Positions 25,899 to 35,148 are shown, counted from the first letter of the stretch. The stretch: 61,907 bases of DNA from an uncultured Eubacteriales bacterium (GCA_900549225.1 URNP01000007.1:1-61907); one strand, 5' to 3'. Numbers and translations are program-made. Notes: generated from the sequence alone by a model not told the origin.

Positions 25899-27497
25899 AT
25901 GGGCAATTACGTTCTCGCTTACGACGTAGGCACAACAGGCATCAAAACTTGTCTTATCGAAATCGACAAGAGCATCAAGATTCTTTCGGCGGCTTCACAA
26001 GGCTACGAACTCTACGTTCTCCCCGGTGGCGGCGCAGAGCAAGACCCAAACGAATGGTGGGACGCAATGAAGTCCACCACTCGCCGCATTTTTGAAAATT
26101 CGCCTATCAAACCCGAACAAGTCGAAGGTATCTCTTTCTGCTCTCAGGCACAAGGACTCGTGCTTGTCGACAGAGACGGCGTCCCCGTACACCGCGCGTT
26201 CAGTTATATGGATCAACGCGCAACCAAGGAAATCAAAGAAGGCTTGCGTTTCGGGCTTCAAATCGAAGGCGCAAATATAGTGCGACTTCTCAAATCTCTT
26301 GCAATTACCGGTGCTGCTCCAATGAGCGTCAAGGATCCTCTTTGGAAATATTTGTGGCTCAAAAACAATGAACCCGAAAACTTTGCGCGCGTTTACAAAT
26401 GGCTTGACGTCAAGGAATATCTCATCGCGCGTATGACGGGTGAATTCGTGCTCACTCACGACTCGGCATTCGGCACGATGCTTTACGACCTCAAACACAA
26501 ATGCATCAGCAAGAGCATGTGCAAAATGTTCGGAATCAACGTAAAGCATATGCCTAGACTTATCGAATCCACAGAGTGCGCAGGTCCTCTCACCGAAAAA
26601 GCCGCAGAGGAACTCGGACTTGTCAAAGGCATCAAAGTTTACGGCGGTGGCATGGACGCAAACCTCATCGGCGTGGGCGCAGGATCGACGGGACTCGGCG
26701 ATACTCACATTTACAGTGGCACTTCGGGCTGGGTAGGCACGATAACCGACAAGCCTGCCGTTGACGTAACTTCGATGATTGCGGCGGTCGTAGCGGCTCA
26801 ACCCGGCAAGTACAACTACTTCGCAGAACTAGAAACGTCGGGCAAATGTTTTGAGTGGGTAAAGGACCATATCGCTCTCGACGAGTGCGGCATCTACATT
26901 CAAAAGACGCATATCACCGACGATATCGAAAGCAAATATCTCAGTCTCTTCTCTTATATGACTTCGATCGTGGACGACATTCCCGCAGGAAGCGGCGGCG
27001 TCATCTTCACACCTTGGCTTCACGGCAACCGTTGCCCGTTTGAAGATCCGAACGCAAGAGGTATGTTCTTCAACATCAGTCTCGAAACCGGCAAGACGGA
27101 ACTTATCCGTGCGGTGCTCGAGGGCATCTGCTATCACAAACGCTGGATGCTCGAAGCGTCGGCAAAGAAGGTCAAACCGTCCGACGTTATCAGATTCGTG
27201 GGTGGCGGCGCACTTTCCGACTTCACTTGTCAAGTGCTTGCAGACATCACGGGACACGTCATCGAAACCGTTGACAATCCGCAAAATATCGGTGCTGTCG
27301 GCGCAGCGGCTTGCGTGGGCGTAGGCTTGGGCATAATACCTTCTTTTGACGAAATCAAGAAGTTTATCCCTGCAAAAAAGACGTTTAACCCCAACTTTGA
27401 GTTGAAAGAGAAAGTTTACGACAAAGGCTTTGAAGTGTTCAAATCCTTGTACAAGCAAAACAAAAAGAATTTTGCAATCCTCAACGCAAACAAATAA
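25899..27497 (+). CDS. FGGY-family carbohydrate kinase, xylulokinase-like
   Basis: A 532-residue two-domain sugar kinase. The ATP-binding start YDVGTTGIKT, the sugar-contact segment EGISFCSQAQG, YMDQRAT, a mid-protein GGGMDANLIGVGAG and the C-terminal VRFVGGGALSDFTCQ-type loop (IRFVGGGALSDF) are characteristic. Xylulokinase, ribulokinase and glycerol kinase share this fold. The length and Gln/Met-Asp-Gln motifs are closest to the xylulose/ribulose side, but substrate cannot be settled. It is monocistronic, between its own promoter and terminator. Confidence 0.85.
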   Translation: MGNYVLAYDVGTTGIKTCLIEIDKSIKILSAASQGYELYVLPGGGAEQDPNEWWDAMKSTTRRIFENSPIKPEQVEGISFCSQAQGLVLVDRDGVPVHRAFSYMDQRATKEIKEGLRFGLQIEGANIVRLLKSLAITGAAPMSVKDPLWKYLWLKNNEPENFARVYKWLDVKEYLIARMTGEFVLTHDSAFGTMLYDLKHKCISKSMCKMFGINVKHMPRLIESTECAGPLTEKAAEELGLVKGIKVYGGGMDANLIGVGAGSTGLGDTHIYSGTSGWVGTITDKPAVDVTSMIAAVVAAQPGKYNYFAELETSGKCFEWVKDHIALDECGIYIQKTHITDDIESKYLSLFSYMTSIVDDIPAGSGGVIFTPWLHGNRCPFEDPNARGMFFNISLETGKTELIRAVLEGICYHKRWMLEASAKKVKPSDVIRFVGGGALSDFTCQVLADITGHVIETVDNPQNIGAVGAAACVGVGLGIIPSFDEIKKFIPAKKTFNPNFELKEKVYDKGFEVFKSLYKQNKKNFAILNANK

Positions 27498-27504
27498 AAA
27501 CAGC

Positions 27505-27532
27505 GACGCTCGCATCTGCGAGCGTCTTTTTT
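27505..27532 (+). terminator. Terminator of the FGGY kinase gene
   Basis: A 9-bp GC-rich stem (GACGCTCGC / GCGAGCGTC) with a 4-nt loop is followed by TTTTTT, eight bases after the stop codon. Confidence 0.9.
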
Positions 27533-27576
27533 AATTAATAATGAATAAGTAATAATTGATGGAGGGGCTTTGCCCA
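27531..27576 (+). repeat. Dispersed AT-rich intergenic repeat with a small hairpin, copy 2
   Basis: AATTAATAATGAATAA is followed by AATTGATGG and a GGGGC ttt GCCC hairpin. The core is identical to the minus-strand copy at 22236-22286, while the hairpin sequence differs but keeps its shape. Confidence 0.55.
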
Positions 27577-27637
27577 TCACCCCAAAAGAGAATCTATTAT
27601 GTAACTTGCTTTAGAAAAGACGCTTGCGACTAAATAT

Positions 27638-27669
27638 GTGTCAAGTTATCTCAAAGAGATAAGTGACAC
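27638..27669 (-). terminator. Stem-loop after the nucleoside operon, weak terminator candidate
   Basis: GTGTCA and TTATCTC pair with GAGATAA and TGACAC around a 3-nt loop, 24 bp after the cdd stop. No clear T run follows on the minus strand, so it may instead protect the mRNA 3' end. Confidence 0.4.
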
Positions 27670-27693
27670 GTGTTCAGCATTCGGCGCAAAGAT

Positions 27694-28095
27694 TTACAGT
27701 TCTTCTCCCGTAAACCTGAGCGGCAATACCTCGTCGAGTTTGAATACTTTGAATTTTTCGGGAGTGCCCAAAACCACCTCAAAGTCGCTGTCGCAAAACT
27801 CCGACATAACCTGACGGCATACTCCGCAAGGTGCGCAAAGCGGAGATATTTCTCCTTCTCTTCCGCCTACGATTGCGATACACTTAAACTCTCGTTCGCC
27901 TTCACTGATTGCTTTTGCAAAAGCGGTACGCTCTGCGCAAATGGTTGCGGGGAACGAAGCGTTTTCAAAATTGCACCCCGTATATTCTTTGCCATCCTTG
28001 CCCACGAGCACCGCGCCGACTCTGAAGTGCGAATACGGGACGTAGGACATTTTGCGCATTTCGTTGGCTTTTTCCATCAAACGTTTGTAATCCAT
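27694..28095 (-). CDS. cdd: Cytidine deaminase
   Basis: A 133-residue homotetrameric-type zinc enzyme converting cytidine and deoxycytidine to uridine and deoxyuridine. The catalytic TICAERTAF (Cys and Glu) and the zinc pair PCGVCRQ are intact, as is YSHFRVGAVLV at the N-terminus. GGAGG lies 6 nt before the ATG. It is the last gene of the seven-gene nucleoside operon, feeding uridine into Pdp upstream in the pathway. Confidence 0.96.
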   Translation of the reverse strand: MDYKRLMEKANEMRKMSYVPYSHFRVGAVLVGKDGKEYTGCNFENASFPATICAERTAFAKAISEGEREFKCIAIVGGREGEISPLCAPCGVCRQVMSEFCDSDFEVVLGTPEKFKVFKLDEVLPLRFTGEEL

Positions 28096-28116
28096 AAACT
28101 ACCTCCGAAATCCGAC

Positions 28117-29280
28117 TTATTTCTCGACTACGGAGAGGAAACTATCGCCTGCGGTGTCTTTTTTGTCAACGCCGAGATAGTCGAGGACGGTTGCGCTGAT
28201 ATCGGCAAAAGTGCTTCTCGTGCCGAGATTGACGCCCTCTTTGATATGTTTTCCGCACACGAGCATCGGCACGTATTCACGCGAGTGATCGGTTGACGGC
28301 GTCGAAGGGTCGCAGCCGTGATCTGCGGTGATAATCAAGATATCGTCGTCGCGCATATTCGGCAGGAACTGACCGAGTTGCACGTCAAATTCTGTCATAG
28401 CGTTTGCGTAGCCTGCGATATCGTTGCGGTGACCGTATTTCATATCGAAGTCTACGAGATTGACGAAGCAAAGTCCTTCAAAATCGCGTTTCTGAATATC
28501 GAGCGTGACTTCCATTCCGTGCGTATTCGAGGTCGTACGATTGGATTCGCTCACGCTCTTTCCTGCGAAGATATCGTAAATCTTGCCAACGGATATCGTG
28601 GCAAGTCCTGCGTCTTTGATACAGTCGAGCATCGTCGTATGCGGAGGAATGAGCGAATAATCGTGTCTGTTTGCCGTACGGGTGAATGGATACTCTCCCG
28701 TAAACGGACGCGCGATAACTCTGCCCACGCAGTGCTCGCCTTGGAGCATTTCGCGAGCGATTTCGCAGTATTTGTAAAGTTCGGGCACGGGAACGACGTC
28801 CTCGTGCGCCGCAATTTGAAATACGCTGTCTGCCGACGTATACACGATAAGCGCACCCGTCTTTATATGCTCTTCGCCGTAGTCTTTGATGACTTCAGTG
28901 CCGGAATACGGCTTGTTGCAAAGCACTTTTCTGCCCGTACGCTTTTCAAATTCCTCGATAACGTCCGAGGGGAATCCGTTTGGATAGGTCGGAAGAGGCT
29001 TTGGCGATATGATGCCCGCAATTTCCCAATGACCTATCGTCGTGTCTTTGCCCATAGACGTTTCCTTAAGGCGTGCGAAACTGCCCTTGGGATTGTCCAC
29101 ACCGCCGCCCACGGTATCGATATTGAAAAGGCCGAGGTCAATGAGGTTTGGACAATTAAAATGCTCGTCTTTGCGGATTGCTCCGAGCGTGTTGCTGCCT
29201 TCGTCGTGCCACAGATACGCATCGGGCATTTCACCGCAACCGCAACTGTCAAGCACGATGATAAAAACTCTTTTACTCAT
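28117..29280 (-). CDS. deoB: Phosphopentomutase
   Basis: A 387-residue alkaline phosphatase-superfamily enzyme interconverting (deoxy)ribose 1-phosphate and 5-phosphate, using Mn2+. The metal and catalytic motifs are visible: VLDSCGCGEMPDA at the start, GKDTTIGHWE around residue 77, KYGHRND, and ITADHGCDPSTPSTDHSRE in the C-terminal third. Length matches the family. It receives the sugar 1-phosphates produced by the Pdp and DeoD phosphorylases in the same operon and passes deoxyribose 5-phosphate to DeoC. AGGTG precedes the ATG. Confidence 0.97.
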   Translation of the reverse strand: MSKRVFIIVLDSCGCGEMPDAYLWHDEGSNTLGAIRKDEHFNCPNLIDLGLFNIDTVGGGVDNPKGSFARLKETSMGKDTTIGHWEIAGIISPKPLPTYPNGFPSDVIEEFEKRTGRKVLCNKPYSGTEVIKDYGEEHIKTGALIVYTSADSVFQIAAHEDVVPVPELYKYCEIAREMLQGEHCVGRVIARPFTGEYPFTRTANRHDYSLIPPHTTMLDCIKDAGLATISVGKIYDIFAGKSVSESNRTTSNTHGMEVTLDIQKRDFEGLCFVNLVDFDMKYGHRNDIAGYANAMTEFDVQLGQFLPNMRDDDILIITADHGCDPSTPSTDHSREYVPMLVCGKHIKEGVNLGTRSTFADISATVLDYLGVDKKDTAGDSFLSVVEK

Positions 29281-29347
29281 ATTTTCACCTTAAAACAATT
29301 TATTTTTGCAAGCCGCAGAAATCATGCGCTTGCTTCCGCACTGAATA

Positions 29348-30055
29348 TTATGCCAATTCAAGTGCGATTTCCATCATTTTCGTGAAGGAATTTTGTCTTT
29401 CTTCGGCGGTCGTATTTTCTTCGGGATAGATGAAACTGTCGCTGACGGTGCAAATGCACAGCGCTTTCTTGCCTGCGCGAGCCGCATTGCAATAGAGTGC
29501 GGCGGATTCCATTTCAACGCCGAGAACGCCCATCTTTGCCCATTGCATACCGCTGTTTGCGTCATCGTAGAACGTATCCGACGAGAAGATATTGCCAACC
29601 TTGTAGTTTACGCCTGCTTTTTCGCAAAGTTCTGCCGCTCTGCGCACGAGATCGAAGTCTGCAATCGGGCAGAAAGTGCCGGGCAGATTGTATTGCATTG
29701 CGTAATTACTGTTGGTGCAAGCGCCCATTGCGATGATGATATCGCGAGCGTGCAAATCCTTGTCGAACGAGCCGCAAGAGCCGATACGAATGATATTGTT
29801 CACGTCGTAGAAATTGAAAAGTTCATACGAATAGATGCCGATTGCGGGTTGACCCATACCCGACGCCATCACGGACACGCGTTTGCCTTTGTAATAGCCC
29901 GTATAGCCGTTTACGCCTCTGACGTTGTTGACAAGCACTGCGTTTTCAAGGAAGTTATCCGCAATGAATTTGGAGCGAAGAGGATCGCCGGGCATAAGAA
30001 CCGTATCGGCGAAATCACCGAGTTTTGCTGCAATATGAGGGGTTGGAACTGACAT
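29348..30055 (-). CDS. deoD: Purine nucleoside phosphorylase, DeoD type
   Basis: A 235-residue hexameric-type enzyme that phosphorolyses (deoxy)inosine and (deoxy)guanosine. TPHIAAKLGDFA at the N-terminus, MPGDPLRSKFIA (phosphate loop), IRIGSCGSF and GVEMESAALY are all diagnostic, and the CTVSDSF segment carries the Asp that contacts the purine. GGGAG lies 7 nt before the ATG. It sits between deoC and deoB; an inverted repeat of CATATGCGAA-type arms lies in the 140-bp gap upstream. Confidence 0.96.
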   Translation of the reverse strand: MSVPTPHIAAKLGDFADTVLMPGDPLRSKFIADNFLENAVLVNNVRGVNGYTGYYKGKRVSVMASGMGQPAIGIYSYELFNFYDVNNIIRIGSCGSFDKDLHARDIIIAMGACTNSNYAMQYNLPGTFCPIADFDLVRRAAELCEKAGVNYKVGNIFSSDTFYDDANSGMQWAKMGVLGVEMESAALYCNAARAGKKALCICTVSDSFIYPEENTTAEERQNSFTKMMEIALELA

Positions 30056-30198
30056 AATTTTACTCCCGTTATTATATTTATTTTTCGCACCGAAAGTGCT
30101 AATTTTCTTGTTTTTATTCGTTCATATGCGAAGATAAAGCGTTGAACTTGCCGATCGGATTCGCATATTCACATATGCTCGAATTCAAATATGCGCAA

Positions 30199-30867
30199 TC
30201 AATATTCGCCTTCGCTTTCTTGTTTTTTGACGATTTTGACGATTCTGCTCGTGCCGAGTCGCGATGCGCCGAGTTCGATGAATTTCTCCGCGTCCTCGAT
30301 TGACGAGATACCTCCCGCCGCCTTCATTCTCACGTTTTTGCCGACGTTCTTTGCAAAAAGTGCGATATCTTCAAACGTTGCGCCCGCTTTTGAAAAGCCC
30401 GTAGACGTCTTGATGAAATCCGCACCCGCGTTCGTAACGATTTGGCACATTTTGGCCTTTTCTTCGTCGGTGAGAAGGCAGGTTTCGATGATGACTTTGA
30501 GGATTTTGTCGCCGCACGCATTTTTGAGCGTTCTGATTTCGTTTTCGACGTACTCGTAATTGCCTGCTTTAAGTTCACCGATATTGATGACCATATCGAT
30601 TTCGTCTGCGCCGTTTGCGATTGCGTCTTTGGTTTCAAACTCCTTGACGGCGGTCGTGTTGTAGCCGTTTGGAAAACCTATAACCGTGCAAATCTTCACT
30701 CTTCCGTTTGAATACTCGCTTGCTTGTTTTACGAAGCAAGGCGGAATGCACACCGACGCCGTTTGATACTTGATACCGTCGTCGCAAATTGCTTTGATAT
30801 CTTCCCACGTTGCCGTTTGCGCAAGCAACGTATGGTCGCATTTGCTCAAAATTTCTTTGATTCCCAT
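30199..30867 (-). CDS. deoC: Deoxyribose-phosphate aldolase
   Basis: A 222-residue class I aldolase that cleaves 2-deoxyribose 5-phosphate to glyceraldehyde 3-phosphate and acetaldehyde. The Schiff-base lysine is in DFIKTSTGF, preceded by the conserved KVIIETCLL and followed by RMKAAGGI. I use the ATG at 30867 (MGIKEILSK), which has GAGG 6 nt upstream, rather than a longer reading from 30903. It connects nucleoside breakdown to glycolysis. Confidence 0.95.
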   Translation of the reverse strand: MGIKEILSKCDHTLLAQTATWEDIKAICDDGIKYQTASVCIPPCFVKQASEYSNGRVKICTVIGFPNGYNTTAVKEFETKDAIANGADEIDMVINIGELKAGNYEYVENEIRTLKNACGDKILKVIIETCLLTDEEKAKMCQIVTNAGADFIKTSTGFSKAGATFEDIALFAKNVGKNVRMKAAGGISSIEDAEKFIELGASRLGTSRIVKIVKKQESEGEY

Positions 30868-30913
30868 ATATTTTACCTCAATTAATATTCGTAAATTCCG
30901 CATTTGCGGTTTA

Positions 30914-31528
30914 TCACTTGTTGATTCTGTGCAGTATGGCGTTGACGATCATCTCGTACGCCACTTCGTTGTATCCGCCCTCGGGCACGATTATATCGGC
31001 AACGCGCTTGGTCGGCTCGATAAAATGCTCGTACATCGGCTTGACTGTGGTGAGATACTGATTGACGACGGATTCGAGGCTTCTGCCTCTCTCTTTCACG
31101 TCGCGAAGGATACGGCGCAATATTCTGACGTCGGCGTCCGTATCGACGAAAATCTTTATATCCTGAAGTTCGAGCAGTTCCTCGTTATAGAAGTTGAGCA
31201 ATCCCTCGAGGATAATAACTTTCGCGCTTTTGGTTTCTTTGACCTCGTCAGTGCGCATATACTGCGCGAAATCGTAGACGGGGTGAAAAATCGTTTCGCC
31301 GTTTTTGAGTTTGCGCATATGCTCCACAAGCAAACCCGTATCGAAAGAGTCGGGATGGTCGTAGTTTATCTTCACTCTCTCCTCAAACGGAATATCTCTG
31401 TTGGACTTGTAGTACGAATCCATACTGAGCATCACCGCGTCCTGTCCGAACGCGCTCTTGATTCTGCTTGCAAGCGTGGTTTTTCCGCTGCCCGTGCCTC
31501 CGCAAATGCCGATGACTATGCTTTCCAT
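30914..31528 (-). CDS. udk: Uridine kinase
   Basis: A 204-residue P-loop kinase that phosphorylates uridine and cytidine. The Walker A motif GGTGSGKT is at residues 10-17; MLSMDSYYKSN, NYDHPDSFD and the RDVKERGR lid are typical. In the operon it offers the salvage alternative to phosphorolysis by Pdp. The start has GAGGGCGG in front and lies 7 bp after the tdk stop. Confidence 0.94.
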   Translation of the reverse strand: MESIVIGICGGTGSGKTTLASRIKSAFGQDAVMLSMDSYYKSNRDIPFEERVKINYDHPDSFDTGLLVEHMRKLKNGETIFHPVYDFAQYMRTDEVKETKSAKVIILEGLLNFYNEELLELQDIKIFVDTDADVRILRRILRDVKERGRSLESVVNQYLTTVKPMYEHFIEPTKRVADIIVPEGGYNEVAYEMIVNAILHRINK

Positions 31529-31535
31529 ACCGCCC

Positions 31536-32132
31536 TCACAAATACAAGCCCTTGGCTTCTTGCTCGGCTTTCTTTTTGAGCCAGCACTTTCTGCACATAG
31601 CGATATACCTGTCGTTTCCGCCGAGGCAAACCTGTTCGCCCTTAAACACGATATTGCCGTGATCGTCCATACGCGCGTTGACGGTTGCCTTTGCGCCGCA
31701 CTTGCACACGGATTTTATCTCGCTTATCGACTCTGCAATCTCAAACAAGCGCTTGCTTCCCGGGAACATATGCGTCGTAAAATCGGTCGCAAGCCCGAAG
31801 CACAGCACGGGAATATTGAAATCGATGACGATTTGTCCGAGTTCGTCCACTTGCTCGGGAGTGAGAAATTGACACTCGTCCACGATGATGACGTCAAATC
31901 CGCTGTACTTTTCCTTGTAGAGTTTGTACAAATCCTCCGTCTGCGCCACTGCGATAGCCTCCGCCGACAATCCGATGCGCGAACGCGTAATTGTTGCGCC
32001 GTCACGGGTGTCCACGGTGGGTTTTACGAGCATGACTTTCATACCCCTCTCTTCATAGTTGAACTTTGTTATAAGTGCCTGCGCCGTCTTTGAACAGCCC
32101 ATTGCCCCGAATTTGAAATAGAGTTTTGCCAT
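31536..32132 (-). CDS. tdk: Thymidine kinase
   Basis: A 198-residue type II thymidine kinase. The phosphate loop reads GAMGCSKT, where many family members have GPMxSGKS or GAMxSGKT. DECQFL gives the catalytic Glu region, and the zinc cysteines are seen in CKCGAKA and CRKCW. It converts thymidine or deoxyuridine to the monophosphate. AAAGGA is 7 nt before the ATG. It is the second gene of the nucleoside operon. Confidence 0.95.
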   Translation of the reverse strand: MAKLYFKFGAMGCSKTAQALITKFNYEERGMKVMLVKPTVDTRDGATITRSRIGLSAEAIAVAQTEDLYKLYKEKYSGFDVIIVDECQFLTPEQVDELGQIVIDFNIPVLCFGLATDFTTHMFPGSKRLFEIAESISEIKSVCKCGAKATVNARMDDHGNIVFKGEQVCLGGNDRYIAMCRKCWLKKKAEQEAKGLYL

Positions 32133-32219
32133 TTGTATATCCTTTTGTATGACTTTTGTGCATTGTCAATCGCAATTTTGCAGAATCGCAACTATTTTGA
32201 ACGATTAATTTTTATGCTT

Positions 32220-33521
32220 TTATTCCACCCTGTCCAGCACGATGGGACGTTTTTGCGGTTCTTCGTCGCCTATAACCGTAGAAGCGTAGAATTTTTCAAG
32301 CGCGGGTGCAAATCTTCTCTCTTCCGACGTATGCATAACCGCGATTTCTTCTCCCTCGCGCACGAAGTCGCCCGTTTTCTTTTTGAGCACGATACCTGCG
32401 GAAAAGTCGATACTTTCCTCTTTGGTATTTCTGCCTGCGCCGAGGAGAAGACTTGATATTCCGTAGCCCTCGGTGTCAACATGCTGAATATAACCGCTCT
32501 TTTGCGATTTTACGCTCATAACGAACGGCGCTTTTGCAAACTTGTCGGGATTTTCGATGCACTCGACGTCGCCGCCTTGCGCTTTGACCATCTTTTTGAA
32601 CGTTTCGAGTGCGCTCCCGTCTTTGAGTGCGCCCTTTACGAGTCTTTCGCACTCTTCGATGCTACCTTTGCCTGCGAGATAGAGCATATTCGTTGCAAGA
32701 ATCACGCAAATCTCGGCGAAATCCGCAGGACCGTGACCGTTGAGCGTGTCGATTGCCTCTTTGACCTCGAGCGTATTGCCGATAGCGTCGCCCAAAGGTC
32801 TGTCCATATCGGTGATGAGCGCGAGCATCTTTTTGCCTGCTTGCTTGCCGATTTCAACCATAGTCTTTGCAAGCGTCCTGCTCTCCTCTATGGTCTTTGC
32901 AAACGCGCCGCTTCCCGTCTTTACGTCAAGCACTATGCAATCGTCGTCTGCGGCGAGTTTTTTGCCCATAATGCTCGAAACGACGAGCGGCAAACTGTCA
33001 ACCGTTGCGGTGACGTCGCGAAGTGCGTAAAGTTTCTTATCCGCAGGTGCAAGGTCTTTGTTTTGTCCCACGATGCAAACGCCTATATCGTTGACGTTTT
33101 TCAAAAATTCTTCTTCGGAAATATCGGTTTTGAAGCCGGGGATCGATTCGAGTTTGTCGATAGTTCCGCCCGTATGTCCCAAACCTCTGCCGCTCATTTT
33201 TGCGACTTTCACGCCCAAAGACGCAACCAACGGCGCAACCACTAGGCTCGTCTTATCTCCGACGCCGCCCGTTGAATGCTTGTCCACTCTCACGCCCTTT
33301 ATCGACGAAAAGTCAAGGCGTTGTCCCGAATCGCGCACCGCAAAAGTGAGCGCGACCGTTTCGTCAAAATTCATGCCGTTGAAAAAGATTGCCATCAGCA
33401 GCGCAGACGCCTGATAATCGGGGATATCGCCCTTTACGTAGCCGTCGATGAAAAAGTTGATTTCTTCTTTTGAAAGTTCTCCTCCGTCGCGTTTTTTGCG
33501 GATGATATCGTACATTCTCAT
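32220..33521 (-). CDS. pdp: Pyrimidine-nucleoside phosphorylase
   Basis: A 433-residue protein of the thymidine/pyrimidine-nucleoside phosphorylase family, matching the usual length. The signature SGRGLGHTGGTIDKLESIPG (residues about 107-126) and KHSTGGVGDKTS (phosphate site) are present. It cleaves uridine, deoxyuridine and thymidine with phosphate, giving sugar 1-phosphates for DeoB. The start is the ATG at 33521 with AGGAGG 7 nt upstream. First gene of the operon. Uridine acceptance (pdp rather than deoA) is inferred from Firmicutes precedent. Confidence 0.94.
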   Translation of the reverse strand: MRMYDIIRKKRDGGELSKEEINFFIDGYVKGDIPDYQASALLMAIFFNGMNFDETVALTFAVRDSGQRLDFSSIKGVRVDKHSTGGVGDKTSLVVAPLVASLGVKVAKMSGRGLGHTGGTIDKLESIPGFKTDISEEEFLKNVNDIGVCIVGQNKDLAPADKKLYALRDVTATVDSLPLVVSSIMGKKLAADDDCIVLDVKTGSGAFAKTIEESRTLAKTMVEIGKQAGKKMLALITDMDRPLGDAIGNTLEVKEAIDTLNGHGPADFAEICVILATNMLYLAGKGSIEECERLVKGALKDGSALETFKKMVKAQGGDVECIENPDKFAKAPFVMSVKSQKSGYIQHVDTEGYGISSLLLGAGRNTKEESIDFSAGIVLKKKTGDFVREGEEIAVMHTSEERRFAPALEKFYASTVIGDEEPQKRPIVLDRVE

Positions 33522-33570
33522 ATATATTCCTCCTGCGCGCAAGCGCACGCACAATTTATTTTGCTTATAT

Positions 33571-33576
33571 ATTATA
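33571..33576 (-). promoter_or_regulatory. Likely -10 box of the nucleoside operon
   Basis: TATAAT on the minus strand, 49 bp before the pdp start. The -35 position holds only a weak TTTTAT, which would fit an activated promoter. No DeoR or CytR site was recognised. Confidence 0.45.
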
Positions 33577-33654
33577 CAACATATATTAAAAGAATAAAAG
33601 ACCCAATTTTCAAGAAATCCGCAATACGAATCGTTTATCTAAAAGCGCGCATAC

Positions 33655-33682
33655 GAAAAGAACGCCCTGCGGCGTTCTTTCG
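33655..33682. terminator. Terminator downstream of lipoprotein 1
   Basis: A 10-bp stem AAAGAACGCC / GGCGTTCTTT with a 4-nt loop; T-rich on both strands. It lies 16 bp after the stop of the minus-strand gene ending at 33698. Confidence 0.8.
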
Positions 33683-33697
33683 TGCTTAAATTATTTT

Positions 33698-35038
33698 TTA
33701 TTCCGCTTTATCGTTATCGGCTTCGGCTTTATTTTCTTCGCCGCCGTCCGCTTCGGAATCTATCAATTGAATTTTCTTTTCTTGCTTTGCTGCTTTCTTT
33801 TCGAGGCGTTTTTGCTTTTTCTTTTCGCGTTTTGCAGCGAGTTTTGGCAATTTGCCTTTCTTCACGAGCACTTCTATCGTAACGACGATTGCAATCACCA
33901 CTGCCACCACGCAACCTATCACGATACCTGCGATTTCAAGCGAGGTGAGCCTTCTTGCGACAAGTTCGGGATTCTGCTTGAATTCAACGTAATCTTCAAT
34001 TGATCGAATATGCATAGCATCGGTGTCTTTGATTGCGACGTCCTGCTTGATGATATCCTCGATAACATTCTCGTCCCAAATATAAGAATACTTGTCAATC
34101 GGCGCACCGCTACCCATACCCGCGTTTCTATCGGAATGCGATTCAAAATACTTCGCATAACCGTTATCCCACATTTCGAGCGTTGCGGTATAGTAATTGT
34201 ACGATTCGAGTGTTTGCGGCATTTTGCCTGCCGCCATATCGAGTTTTGCCTGCGCAAACCACTTTTCGAGAAGTTCGGCGTCGGACGTCATGTCAACGGC
34301 AAAATCAACCGTATAATATCCGTTTTCAAACTTAATCTTTGCGTTGTCGGCAATAATTTCAGCGCAGAAGTCCATGTTGTTTATCTCATGGATCGATCCG
34401 CTCAAAACGTGAATTGCCTCGTTGAATTCGTCCTTGGTCAACGCTTTGTCAAACAACGTGACGTCGTCGGGAATTACGAACGTCGCATACGGGAACGTGT
34501 TGACGTTGCAATCGCTTTTGTACTTTGCACCCATGTCGTTGAAATAATAATAGTTACCGTTGCCGTCCGAGTACGCAATCTTCACAAAACTTGCAGTTGC
34601 GTCCAAAATCGTTTTTAACAGTGCGTTGTCGGTGTTTGCGGAAGCGGCAAGTTGATAATACCACTTATCACCGCAGCGCACGTTCACAGCGCGCATGACC
34701 ACCGCACCCATGCTGATTCCCGCGTCGCTCTCTTGCACCACCAATGAAATCGGCGTTTCGATGCGGCTTCTGTTTGCGGTGTTGTAAAGAGCCATAACCG
34801 CGGCTTTGATTGCGTCTTGATCCTTTTTCTCGTTGTCATCGTCTTTTGCACTCTCGGCAAGACCTTTGTCGATGATCGCCTGATCCTCGGCGGAAATCAA
34901 GCTTGCCTTGTCGGGCCTGTCGCCCACGGGCATTTCGAATTCGGCAGGCGCTTCGTCTTTATCGCATGCGGCAAAAGCCAACAGACACGTCGCCATCAAC
35001 GCCACGATAAGCACGCTTGCAATGATACGTTTTTTCAT
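33698..35038 (-). CDS. Lipoprotein of unknown family with a C-terminal membrane helix (paralogue 1)
   Basis: A 446-residue protein I do not recognise. A lipobox LAFAAC puts the lipidated Cys at residue 25. An acidic linker follows, then an extracellular domain (about 65-370) with IKAAVMALYNTANRSR, DKWYYQLA and NVNTFPYATFVIPDD. A single membrane helix (about 370-392, IAGIVIGCVVAVVIAIVV) leads into a basic then acidic cytoplasmic tail (KREKKKQKRLEKKAAKQEKK). Being anchored at both ends is uncommon. A paralogue sharing the same motifs and layout is encoded 270 bp upstream (35305-36711). A strong promoter precedes it. Its role at the envelope is unknown. Confidence 0.85.
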   Translation of the reverse strand: MKKRIIASVLIVALMATCLLAFAACDKDEAPAEFEMPVGDRPDKASLISAEDQAIIDKGLAESAKDDDNEKKDQDAIKAAVMALYNTANRSRIETPISLVVQESDAGISMGAVVMRAVNVRCGDKWYYQLAASANTDNALLKTILDATASFVKIAYSDGNGNYYYFNDMGAKYKSDCNVNTFPYATFVIPDDVTLFDKALTKDEFNEAIHVLSGSIHEINNMDFCAEIIADNAKIKFENGYYTVDFAVDMTSDAELLEKWFAQAKLDMAAGKMPQTLESYNYYTATLEMWDNGYAKYFESHSDRNAGMGSGAPIDKYSYIWDENVIEDIIKQDVAIKDTDAMHIRSIEDYVEFKQNPELVARRLTSLEIAGIVIGCVVAVVIAIVVTIEVLVKKGKLPKLAAKREKKKQKRLEKKAAKQEKKIQLIDSEADGGEENKAEADNDKAE

Positions 35039-35119
35039 AATCTACCCTTTTAGATTAAAGATTTTAAGCCTATCGATTAAATATATAAAATATATACGAA
35101 TAATAGATAGCACTTTATT

Positions 35120-35148
35120 ATTTTACAGTTTGTACCGAATGTTGTCAA
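35120..35148 (-). promoter_or_regulatory. Promoter of lipoprotein 1
   Basis: TTGACA (35148-35143), 17 bp, TAAAAT (35125-35120) on the minus strand. It leaves a leader of about 75 nt before the ATG at 35038. Confidence 0.75.
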
